Shown here: piece after piece, positions 16,826-23,735 of the stretch
Layout of the letters: every line of letters begins with the position of its first letter
How positions within the stretch are numbered: the stretch's first letter is position 1
Source: Kalaharituber pfeilii
Lineage: Eukaryota; Ascomycota; Pezizomycetes; Pezizales; Pezizaceae
Assembly: GCA_015179045.1 (NCBI GenBank)
Contig: WHUZ01000223.1
Coordinates: 1-23,735 of the forward strand
DNA length: 23,735 nt
Direction of reading: 5' to 3'
The notes under the pieces: model-generated
Seen by the model: only the letters and a program-made list of their open reading frames with translations
Told to the model about the DNA's origin: nothing
The model's database searches: none
Translations under genes and position numbers: made by a program

Positions 16826-16882
16826 ACACCTCGCCGTAGCCCATTGGGCGACATGCGAGTACTGATATAAAAAAAAAAAAAA
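16826..16882 (+). other. half-LINE 3' tail: hairpin, conserved motif and poly-A
   Basis: CACCTCGCCGTAGCCCATTG, then GGCGACATGCGAGTACTGAT, then ATA and poly-A. The GCCCA/TGGGC stem is at 16839-16849. The same tail recurs at 18739-18799, on the minus strand at 3963-4020, at 20237-20286 and, much shortened, at 21689-21725. It is probably the site read by the reverse transcriptase that mobilises the family. Confidence 0.7.
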
Positions 16883-16889
16883 ACACTCC

Positions 16890-17149
16890 TCCGTAGCCGT
16901 AACATCCAGAACCTTCCCACGCCTACCGGAGCCTAGCCCCTCACGCCCGTAACACGCAATGGCTGTAAATCTTCCCAGTGCAATGGCAGTGCATCTTCGG
17001 AGTGCAATAGCAGCATACATTCGCAGTGCACCTTTGCAGCAGCACAATGGCAGCAGTGCAATGGCACCGTACTTGAGCAGCGCAATGGTAGCGCATCTTC
17101 GGAGTGCAATAGCAGCATATATTCATCTCGTGCTGTTGGGTCAGGCCTT
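16890..17149. repeat. imperfect short tandem repeats
   Basis: After a short continuation of the 33-bp array, phrases such as GCAATGGCAGTGCATCTTCG and GAGTGCAATAGCAGCATA recur several times with spacing of roughly 18-24 bp. Related words (GCAATGGCAGCACA, GTGCAATAGCAGTGCC) occur in both copies of the long repeat at about 209-245 and 20390-20425. ORFs on the minus strand here are Cys/Ala/His-rich by-products. Confidence 0.6.
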
Positions 17150-17205
17150 CCACCATTCCAGTAGCCATTTCGGTAGCTACTTTACCAGCCATTTCACTAG
17201 TCATC
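17150..17205. repeat. 12-bp minisatellite, left segment
   Basis: CCAGTAGCCATTTCGGTAGC-like units, period 12. This is the left part of an array that continues at 17987-18294 and 18812-18905, split by a solo LTR and by half-LINE 2. Confidence 0.75.
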
Positions 17206-17986
17206 TGTAATCGGACCCCTCGCCCAAGACCCTCCAGCTCCGGTCCTATACTGGCAATCAACATACTATATGCCAGTATTTGCACACGTGCAGCTGACTC
17301 TGACCCCCTCATAACTCGGTATACTCCTTCTAGCATTCCCATATATGTCCCTACACCTGTGAGCTCACTTGAGCAACATCGCCGCCAGCATTCTAGTCAT
17401 CACTTACAAACCCGAACCGGAAGAACGTGCCAGAATCTGGTAGAAGAACTCGGATCCCCAGAACCTGCCGAAAAGTCGTCGAACCTGCCGAAAAGTCGTC
17501 GAACCTGCCAGAAAGCCTTAGAACCTGCCGGAAGACCTCGGAATCCACCAGCAACAGGTATCACTGAGCTCATTCCCGGATATTCCTGATGCCTTTACCC
17601 GCTTCCAGTCATTTCCTTGGCCTTCCATGTACTTCCAGTCGTTTCCTTGTTTTCCATGTACTTCGTTTGTTTGTTTGTTTGTTTGTTTGTTTGCTTGGAT
17701 TTGCCACCGAGCGCTTTCTATAAAAGAGCCACTCCCCCCTCCTCCCTCTTACTTCTCCACGCAACCACTTGTATTCTACCCAAGTTGTGTATTTAGCTTT
17801 TCAATACATCTACCTCTCGGCATCACATAGCTCCGACCGCCTCTGCCTCTGCCTCTGCCTCTGCCTCTGCCTCTGCCTCTGCTGTGAAATCGTCTGCCGC
17901 CCGCCCCGTACCCGGTTCCGGTACCCTGGACCCCCTGAGACCCCGAAATCCCGACCCGCCGACCCCACCCAGACCAGGGTATTACA
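17206..17986 (+). mobile_element. solo LTR, 781 bp
   Basis: Begins TGTAATCGG and ends GGGTATTACA, giving inverted TGTAAT/ATTACA ends. The flanks TCATC (17201-17205) and CCATC (17987-17991) are a 5-bp target duplication with one C/T change. Inside: 20-bp repeats around GAACCTGCCGAAAAGTCGTC (about 17460-17520), two CTTCCAGTCRTTTCCTTG blocks, a GTTT microsatellite (about 17664-17693), TATAAAAG (17719-17726) as TATA box, and a CTCTGC hexanucleotide run (about 17840-17882). Unrelated in sequence to the 433-bp LTR. No internal region remains, so it is a recombination relic. The ORF at 17627-17830 is not a gene. Confidence 0.82.
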
Positions 17987-18294
17987 CCATCTCGGTAGCC
18001 ATTCCGGTAGCCGTTTGGGCAGCCATTTCAGCAGCCTTTGCAGCACGCATTTCGGTAGCCATTTCGGCTGCCAGTTCAGCGGCCATTTCAGCAGCCATTT
18101 CGGCAGCGGTTGCAGTACGCATTTCGGTAGCCATTTCGGTAGCCATTTCAGCAGCCTTTTCAGTATGTATTTCAGTAGCCATATCGGCTGCCATTTCGGT
18201 AGCCATTTCACCATGCATTTCATTAGCCGAACCCTTTTCAGCATGCATTTCGATAGCCCTTTCGGCTGCCATTTCGGCTGCCATATCAGCACGC
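17987..18294. repeat. 12-bp minisatellite, middle segment
   Basis: About 25 units of GTAGCCATTTCG / GCAGCCATTTCA, period 12 (4 codons), giving repetitive open frames on both strands: Ile-Ser-Ala-Ala on the plus strand, Glu-Met-Ala-Ala or Trp-Leu-Pro-Lys on the minus. None is credible as a gene. The N-terminal ~175 codons of the plus-strand ORF 17769-18617 come from the solo LTR and this array. Confidence 0.88.
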
Positions 18295-18617
18295 CCCCCC
18301 TCCCACGTCCCAAAGCCAGATTCCAGCCCCCGATCCGCCCTGAAAGCCCCACCGCGCGACAAGGCATTGTCGTACACGGCATAGCCCTGAGGAAAGACTT
18401 GGGGAATGTTCAAAGATGGTTGGAGGCGTCCAACAAAGACATAGGCAAGATAACCGGGATCAGATGGCTACGTAAGAAGACAATCCTACTCGAGGAGGGC
18501 AATAAGACAGGTTCCGTGGTAGTTTACCTGGAGACACCAACGAAAATCGGGAAAGTCAGACTCGGAGGAAGGTGGTTGAAGACCAACGTGTATGAGACAG
18601 ACAGGGGAAGGAAGTAG
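18295..18617 (+). pseudogene. LINE ORF1-like RRM domain, 5'-truncated
   Basis: In the frame ending at 18617: Pro-rich lead, then GIVVHGIALRKDLGNVQRWL, GKITGIRWLRKKTILLEEG, KTGSVVVYLETPTKIGKVRL and GGRWLKTNVYETDRGRK-stop. It aligns along its whole length with the C-terminus of half-LINE 1 and stops at the same place, directly before the 3' UTR. No own start codon is retained; the upstream open frame belongs to the minisatellite. The domain itself has no internal stop or frameshift. Confidence 0.8.
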
Positions 18618-18799
18618 GAAGGTCACAGAAACGACTCTGGGTGTGTTTAGCTACCCGCATCACGAAGGACACGCGGGCAATACATGTATTTAGTCTTTAG
18701 TTTGGTTTTTTCTTTTCTTTCTTCTTTTATTTAACTTATACCTCGCCATAGCCCATAGGGCGGCATGCGAGTAATGATATAAAAAAAATAAAAAATAAA
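18295..18799 (+). mobile_element. half-LINE 2, 5'-truncated (505 bp)
   Basis: Inserted in the 12-bp array with a perfect 12-bp target duplication ATATCAGCACGC (18283-18294 and 18800-18811). It contains only the last ~105 codons of the ORF1-like gene, a ~160-bp 3' UTR with the hairpin GCCCATAGGGC (18751-18761), GCGAGTAATGATATAA and an A-rich tail. About 60% similar to half-LINE 1 in the protein domain and clearly diverged in the UTR, so the two are not copies of one recent parent. Confidence 0.85.
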
Positions 18800-18811
18800 A
18801 TATCAGCACGC

Positions 18812-18905
18812 ATTTCGGTAGCCCTTGCGACTGCGATTTCAGCAGCCTTTTCTGCATGCATTTCGGGTGCTATTTCGGCTGCCAACTCAGCAGCCATTTC
18901 ACCAT
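18812..18905. repeat. 12-bp minisatellite, right segment
   Basis: ATTTCGGTAGCCCTTGCGAC and similar degenerate 12-bp units, the continuation of 17987-18294 on the other side of half-LINE 2. Confidence 0.75.
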
Positions 18906-19084
18906 TAGATACACATGGCTGTTCCGACGCAAGGGCACAAGATGAGCTGCAATTGCCACGCGCCGGCGAGCTGGTGCTGCGACCGGATATGGCCAGTTCA
19001 GGGTAACAGTAGTTTCGCAAGCGCTGAGCTTGACAGGAGAGGCTTGCAGGTAGCAGTTCAATGGTTCCAGCTCAGCAGCCATGC
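18906..19084. other. spacer, nothing recognised
   Basis: GC-balanced unique sequence without repeats or a credible ORF. Confidence 0.4.
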
Positions 19085-19423
19085 CAGGCTCTACTTGCAG
19101 GCGGCTATACTAGCAGGTGGGCTGTACTGGCAGGCGGCCCGCTATATTAGCAGGCGGGCTGTACCGGCCGGCGGGCTCCACTAGCAGGCAGACTGTACTA
19201 GCAGGCGGGCCGTACTGGCAGGCGGGCTATGCTGGAAGGCGGGCCATACTGGCACGCGGGCTATACTAGCAGGCGGGCTATACTGGCAGACGGGCTATAC
19301 TGGTAGCTTGTTAGCTACCTATAGCTAGCCGGTTCTGTGAGCTTTGCCGGCGGTCGTGGCTTGCCGGCAGTGGTGGCTTCCCAGCGGTCGTGGCTTGGTT
19401 TGTGGAGGCTGTAACCCTAATGT
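19085..19423. repeat. 17-bp GC-rich minisatellite and following ~20-bp units
   Basis: 19085-19312 holds about 13 units of TATACTGGCAGGCGGGC (17 bp). From about 19330 to 19400 there are three or four units of the type GCCGGCGGTCGTGGCTT. No gene. Confidence 0.8.
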
Positions 19424-19640
19424 GTGCAATTTCATATGTATGACGGGTCCCTTTCAACATCGTGAGATGTGTGAACGTGAGCTGAATCTGACACGTACCG
19501 TAGGGCGTGTTGGACAGCACGAGAGTGGCATGATGAGTGCAATTTCATATGTATGGCGGGTCCCTTTCAATGTCGCGAGATGTGTGAATGTGACCTGAAT
19601 CTGACACGTACCATTGGGCGCACGTATGAGACTTGGAATT
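19424..19640. repeat. 113-bp tandem duplication
   Basis: GTGCAATTTCATATGTATG starts at 19424 and 19537. The two copies share GGGTCCCTTTCAA, GAGATGTGTGAA and CTGAATCTGACACGTACC with mostly C/T and G/A differences. Confidence 0.85.
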
Positions 19641-19870
19641 GTAGAATGCATGGAGCATGTTGAGCATGTTAAGCATGTTGAGCACATTAAGCATTTGAGC
19701 ACGTTGAGTGCGCTTATGAGATGTAGGTACATTGAGTATATTAAGCATAGTGAGTGTGCGCACATGAGATGTAGAACACATTGGGCACATTAAGAATGTC
19801 GAGTATGTTGAGCATGTACATGAAATGTAAAACATATTGGGCACATTGCTCACGTTGAGCACGTTGAGCA
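19641..19870. repeat. 9-bp repeat GAGCATGTT and variants
   Basis: Runs of TTGAGCACG / TTAAGCATG. Because 9 is three codons, the minus strand reads long Met-Leu-Asn-Val repeats (for example 19545-19871), which I do not consider genes. Confidence 0.8.
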
Positions 19871-20118
19871 CGTTCCGATGCCGGCGGCAGGATTACTTGC
19901 GTTGCAGGTGCAATGGAGGACATTTTGAGCACGTTGAGCATGTCACAACACCAGTGGCAGGATTACTTGCATTATGGACAAATGGAGGACATTTTGAGCA
20001 CGTTAAGTACGTTGCGGCGCCAGCAGCAGGATTACTTGCGTTGTAGGTGCAATGGGGACATTTTGAGCACGTTGAGCACGTCGCGACGCGGGCAGCAGGA
20101 TTACTTGCCTTGTGGGCG
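19871..20118. repeat. 69-70-bp tandem repeat, four units
   Basis: AGGATTACTTGC starts at 19889, 19959, 20028 and 20097. Units contain AATGGAGGACATTTTGAGCA and include two or three of the 9-bp words of the preceding array, so this array was probably built from it. Confidence 0.85.
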
Positions 20119-20236
20119 CTGAGGGCGTAAACTACCTTTTGTGATACGATAGGCGTGCCAAGCCAGAGAGTCAGGAAGCCAGAAATGCATCGTGTGTCGT
20201 GACGCTTGCTGCCTCGTCGTGACGCTGCTGATGCAA

Positions 20237-20286
20237 TCGCCATAGCCTTCGAGCGCATGCGATAATGAAATAAAAAAAAAAAAAAA
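20237..20286 (+). mobile_element. 50-bp retroposon tail insertion
   Basis: Copy 1 reads GATGCAAC-TCTTTTTTGC at this place (about 93-109). Copy 2 has, between GATGCAA and TCTTTTTTGC, a segment TCGCCATAGCC, TTCGAGCGCATGCGATAATG, AAAT and 15 A. This is the 3' tail of the half-LINE family. The hairpin is degraded here. I see no clear target duplication. Confidence 0.75.
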
Positions 20287-20689
20287 TCTTTTTTGCTGAT
20301 GAAGTAGCACCTATGCCAAGAAACCATGGAGCTATAGTCGCCATGGTTTCTTGGCATGATGAGATGCATGTCTAGTATGGGAAGTACCGCAATGGCAGCA
20401 CACTTTCGCAGTGCAATAGCAGTGCCCCAGCGCCCCAGCGCCCTCGCGCTCATGGCACTGAGGGTGCAAACTCCCCTTTTTCCTGATGTTTCTACATTCG
20501 TGAGGAGCCAATTTTCGACGTATTGAATACATACAAAGTGGTCTATTCCATACATGTGCTACGAAGGCAATTTTTGATACCCTTACCCATGATACAAGGG
20601 CCGCAATGTGATTTCCACCTAGCTAAAGAACGGCTTACCGCACCTGTATGATATCAGGTAAGAAGCCGGCCCCAGTTTGCCAAAGGTAG

Positions 20690-21430
20690 GTAAAATAGCA
20701 TGCGTGGCAAATACGTCGCAAATGCCCTCGTCGCGCATGTTGAAAATAGAGATGGTAAATACGTCACAAATGCCCTCATCATAGACCATTTTGGAAAATA
20801 AACCATTTTGTGCATAGTAAATACGTTGGAAATGCCCTCACCGTGCATCTGGAAAGTAGACCGTTTTGCACATAGTAAGTACGTCTGAAATGCCCTCGCC
20901 GCATATGAGGAAAACAGACCATTTTGCATATAGTAAATACATTAGAAATGCCTTCGCCGCGCTTGTGGAAAGTAGACCGTTTTGCACATAGTAAATACGT
21001 TGGAAATGCCCTCGCCGTGCATGTGGAAAGTAGACCGTTTTGCACATAGTAAATACGTTGGAAATGCCCTCACCGTGCATGTGGAAAACAGACCGTTTTG
21101 CACATAGTTGGAATTGCCCTCGCCGCGCTTGTGGAAAATAGTCCGTTTTGTACATAGTAAATACGTTGGAAATGCCCTCGCCGCGCATGTGGAAAACAGA
21201 CTGTTGGAAATGCTCTCGCCGCACATGTGGAAAACAGACCGTTTTGCACATAGTAAATACGTTGGAAATGCCCTCGCCGCGCATGTGGAAAAGAGACCAT
21301 CTTGCGCATAGTAAATACGTCGAAAATGTCCTCGTCGCGTATGTAGAAAATAGGTCATTTTGCACACGTTAAATGGGCTCCTCGCACATGTATAAAATAA
21401 ACCATTTTGCACATGGCAAATGTAACGGAT
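20690..21430. repeat. 58-bp minisatellite (copy 2)
   Basis: About 12-13 units; GTAA marks 20817, 20875, 20933 and 20991, spacing exactly 58. Contains a short unit at about 21100 (CACATAGTTGGAATTGCC) not found in copy 1, and the truncated unit at about 21195-21215 that copy 1 shares. Confidence 0.9.
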
Positions 21431-21688
21431 GATAGTAAACGCAGAGAGTTACCGTCCGCCAGGCCAAAAAGACACTTCACCCTTGATACTCGCTAGTCCT
21501 CTGCGTGGCTCATATAGCATATCTTATAACTGCGATGCCGGCGCCCGGCTGTCGCATATCACCTACAGTACGTCTTTTTTTTTTTTTTTTTTTAAAATCA
21601 CATAACCCCGCTTGTAGCACTAAGCCATGGCAGGGTCCCTGGGCAAGCCCTCATAGCCCGGAGACAGGCTAAACTAACTCTCTACATA

Positions 21689-21725
21689 AGCGATTAAATG
21701 ATATTAAAAAAAAAAAAAAAAAAAA
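21689..21725 (+). mobile_element. 37-bp micro-insertion with 20-A tail
   Basis: AGCGATTAAATGATATT followed by 20 A, flanked by a perfect 14-bp duplication TAACTCTCTACATA (21675-21688 and 21726-21739). The 17 non-A bases resemble the end of the half-LINE tail (GCGAGTAATGATATA). It is nested in the 3' UTR of the minus-strand LINE fragment, so it is younger than that. Confidence 0.75.
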
Positions 21726-21807
21726 TAACTCTCTACATACATGGCTCCCACGCGCCGTCACCCCGCTCTCCTAGCTTCTAGAACTTGACCCCGCGCTCTC
21801 CTACCTT

Positions 21808-22654
21808 CTAGAACTTGACCCCAGCGAAGAAATTCTCTAAAACGTCATACTCCTCCCCATTCTCCGCCTTTCTTTTCCAATCCTTTCCCATGTCGCTCCA
21901 CCTCTCAAAACCTTCTGGGCGGTTCTTCTGACTTCTGCATCGGAAAGCGAGGTGCTCCCCGGTTTGCACCTCCCCGCACCTGCACTTATCCGACTCAGCT
22001 GCCCCTATCCTCTTCAACCACACCGCACACCTCCCTCTCTCCAGGCGCAAGGCAGTGAAATTGGATACTGCTATCCTATTCCACTCCATGACCTTTCCTC
22101 CTCCAAAGCCGTCCACTTCTCTCTTCTCCTTCTTCCACACTTTCACCCTCTGGCGCACCCCACTTCCGGTGGCCACCTCCTTCCCCTGCATCACCGTCCC
22201 CTTCTTCGCCCACTCATCCGCCTTCTCATTTCCTGCGATTCCGATGTAAGCCTTGACCCACATCAGCTTCGCATCCCCTCCCTTCTTCTTCCTCCTCGCT
22301 ATGGCATCCACCACTCTCCTCACATCCTCGGTTTTCCCCTTTCCCTCCCTGCCTGCCTTCTGGATCGCCATGACGGCAGCCTCAGAATCTAAACAGATCA
22401 GTACAGGGACCTCCTCCTCCACACTCTCCAGCGCCTTTCTCACTCCCCTCACCTCCCCATCGAACACCGTCGCCGTTCTCCCCACCACCTCCGCCACGGC
22501 TGCCGACCTCCCCCACACTCCTGCTCCCACCTTGCTGTCCTCGATCTTGCTGCCGTCGGAGAAAAGGACTGCCCTTTTTCTTCCGGCTTCCCCGATCGCG
22601 GCTTCCCACTCCCCCTCGTCTCCACTTCTCCTTTCCGCCTCTCCACCACTAACC
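21808..22654 (-). pseudogene. LINE ORF2 C-terminus: RNase H and CCHC-like knuckle
   Basis: The open frame runs to 22755 but its first ~33 codons are flanking repeat. The RNase H domain shows RKRAVLFSDGSKI (first catalytic Asp), TVFDGEVRGVRKAL (Glu), ICLDSEAAVMAIQ (Asp) and GIAGNEKADEWAKKG (last Asp). The His normally found before GI.GNE.AD is Tyr (WVKAYIGIAGNE), so RNase H activity may be weak or lost. Then a linker and the terminal knuckle CRCGEVQTGEHLAFRC (CXCX7HX4C), ending GEEYDVLENFFAGVKF-stop. This arrangement is that of Tad-like fungal LINEs, where RNase H removes RNA after target-primed synthesis. Endonuclease and RT are missing through 5' truncation. Confidence 0.88.
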
Positions 22655-22724
22655 ACAGTACGTCGCATATGCGTATACTGTGCGCACATCCACCGACCGC
22701 CCGCCCTACAGTTGCAGTGAATCC

Positions 22725-22980
22725 GTAACAGCAAATACATTACAAAAGCTCTCATGGCGTATGTGGAAAATAGACCATTTTACGCATGTTAAATAGTCTC
22801 GTCGCGCATGGAGAAAATGGGTCATTTTCCACATGTTAACTACGCTACACATAGGCTCTTTGCAGATGTGGAAAATAGGTTCTTTTTGGCATGTTGAATT
22901 CGTGAAAATGACCGCTTCACATATGAGAAAATGGGTAATTTTCGGCACGTTAATTATGTCGAAAATGTGTATTGCTAATT
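22725..22980. repeat. diverged 58-bp units (copy 2)
   Basis: Counterpart of 1408-1650, with GCGTATGTGGAAAATAGACC, GAGAAAATGGGTCATTTTCC and similar. Differs from copy 1 by scattered transitions and small indels. Confidence 0.6.
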
Positions 22981-23484
22981 GGGATTATTACTTAATAAGG
23001 TAGTTAGGGTAGTTGTAGTTGCCGGAGGTTTGTGATGAGAAGTACAGTGGTGTGTAACGTTAGGGTAAAAATTTGTATGGGCTGTCGACGAAAAGTCCCC
23101 TGAATTGGGATAGGTTGTCGACGAAAAGTCATGTCTTTTTGGCATAGACCATTCTGAAAACTACTGAGTCTATTTTCTATGGAGTTTTTTGGCCGTTTGC
23201 TGCCAAGCTGTAGCATGGCAAGAATATGACAGGGATAGCCTACTAGTGCGAAAATTTACTCAAAAGTCGCTATCTTTAACTGTAAATACAGTAAGACCCT
23301 AAGTATGAAATGTATTATTTTTTTACATAGAAATATAGAGCAGACGTAGAGCTTTCATTTGAGGCCGGTTTGAAGATAATCGGAGCAAATTGCGTGTCGC
23401 GGTGGGGATACGAAGTTGTATGTCTTACCGGGCCGTGAAAAAGCCCAACTTTCGCTGCCTAACCCTACCCTTTGGCTATGTAGA

Positions 23485-23735
23485 AACGCTATTATGTGTC
23501 TGAATCATGCAATAATGCCACAGCACCAACTTCACACCACAGCGCTTAGTTGCAAGCCATGCATTCCGTTACTTCCGCACCTGCTTGATATGTTACACCT
23601 GCCTGTCTAGTCATGGTTCTGCATCACCTCATACAATACTCATTATGTATATAATTCTGTTTGATTCTACATTCTTTAATCACAAACTTATTGGACCCAA
23701 CGGTATAGACCCAACGGTACAGATCTTCTTTATTC
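23485..23735. other. unique right flank, nothing recognised
   Basis: No credible gene. A small direct repeat TAGACCCAACGGTA-like occurs at about 23693-23719. The ORF at 23416-23610 crosses the end of the long repeat and has no recognisable features. Confidence 0.4.

Larger units (their letters stand above)
15430..16882 (+). mobile_element. half-LINE 1: ORF1-only non-LTR retroelement
   Basis: A 1453-bp insertion in the 33-bp array, flanked by ACACTCC (15423-15429 and 16883-16889) and ending in a run of about 14-15 A. Structure: ~280-bp 5' UTR, one ORF (15709-16730, one frame break) ending in an RRM-like domain, ~140-bp 3' UTR with a small hairpin GCCCATTGGGC (16839-16849) and the motif GCGAGTACTGATATAA, then poly-A. 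There is no endonuclease, RT or RNase H. A second, 5'-truncated copy at 18295-18799 has the same ORF-to-tail layout, so this is a family, comparable in design to mammalian HAL1 half-LINEs. Mobilisation in trans by an autonomous LINE sharing the tail is inferred. Confidence 0.8.
21575..22654 (-). mobile_element. 5'-truncated LINE 3' end with RNase H (1080 bp)
   Basis: Present in copy 2 and absent from copy 1 of the long repeat. A 10-bp target duplication ACAGTACGTC lies at 21565-21574 and 22655-22664. A 19-nt T run at 21575-21593 is the poly-A tail of the minus-strand element. From its 5' side it holds the last ~280 codons of an ORF2 and then a ~230-bp 3' UTR that carries a nested micro-insertion (21689-21725). 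Its tail differs from that of the half-LINEs, so it is not their obvious autonomous partner. Confidence 0.93.
20138..23484. repeat. long direct repeat, copy 2
   Basis: Same order as copy 1 (1-2158), same orientation: palindrome 20313-20357, 58-bp array about 20690-21430, spacer, diverged units about 22725-22980, unique right part ending TATGTAGA. Extra material: a 50-bp retroposon tail (20237-20286) and a 1080-bp LINE fragment (21575-22654). The minus-strand ORFs in the array are repeat by-products. Confidence 0.93.

Noticed and set aside
17769..18617. 282-aa ORF taken as one gene
   Set aside because: It runs from the solo LTR through the 12-bp array into half-LINE 2; only the last ~105 codons belong to a real coding sequence.
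21952..22392. 146-aa and 155-aa plus-strand ORFs opposite the LINE RNase H
   Set aside because: Antisense shadows of the GC-rich LINE coding strand.
1..23484. Long direct repeats as LTRs of one giant element
   Set aside because: The right boundary TATGTAGA lacks a TG...CA end, no PBS or polypurine tract adjoins the copies, and the region between is a mosaic of independent insertions.

Overview
The window looks like a gene-poor, repeat-dense stretch (heterochromatic, possibly subtelomeric or pericentromeric) of a filamentous fungus, most likely an ascomycete. The reasons are a Ty3/gypsy chromovirus of fungal type, LINE fragments with a C-terminal RNase H domain of the fungal Tad-like kind, and many minisatellites. 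I recognise no host housekeeping gene. Species assignment is a guess; a truffle- or morel-like genome would fit.

Layout. 1-2158: left copy of a long direct repeat (58-bp minisatellite plus flanks), cut by the window edge. 2379-2820: decayed LINE 3' end, minus strand. 2821-4260: 57-bp minisatellite with a higher-order ABC pattern, interrupted by a 58-bp retroposon tail. 4530-4790: 59-bp tandem repeat. 5612-12380: complete Ty3/gypsy chromovirus with identical 433-bp LTRs and a TAAGT target duplication. 12386-14757: AT-rich, purine-skewed block containing 52-bp and 45-bp arrays. 14961-15429: 33-bp array, into which an ORF1-only LINE ('half-LINE') of 1453 bp has jumped (15430-16882). 16890-18905: short-unit arrays, including a 12-bp array split by a 781-bp solo LTR (17206-17986) and a second, 5'-truncated half-LINE (18295-18799). 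19085-20115: 17-, ~20-, 113-, 9- and 69-bp arrays. 20138-23484: right copy of the long direct repeat, carrying a 1080-bp LINE RNase-H fragment and two micro-insertions.

The chromovirus is the most informative element. It has a probable Tf1-type self-primer (10 nt just after the 5' LTR complementary to the predicted RNA 5' end) and two coupled leader ORFs before gag. It also has a near-textbook -1 frameshift signal at the gag/pol junction: GTTAAAC, a 6-nt spacer and an H-type pseudoknot. Pol carries protease, RT, RNase H, DD35E integrase, GPY/F and chromodomain. Three further frame breaks in gag/pol, and one in the half-LINE ORF, can each be explained by a one-base deficit in a C run. That points to homopolymer sequence error or C-run slippage.

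The best candidate for something new is the half-LINE family. Two copies encode only an RRM-like ORF1 domain followed by a shared 3' tail (small hairpin, GCGAGTAnTGATATAA-type motif, poly-A). The same tail occurs alone as 37-58-bp insertions, so this tail is probably what a LINE reverse transcriptase in trans recognises. Most insertions in this window sit inside minisatellite arrays.
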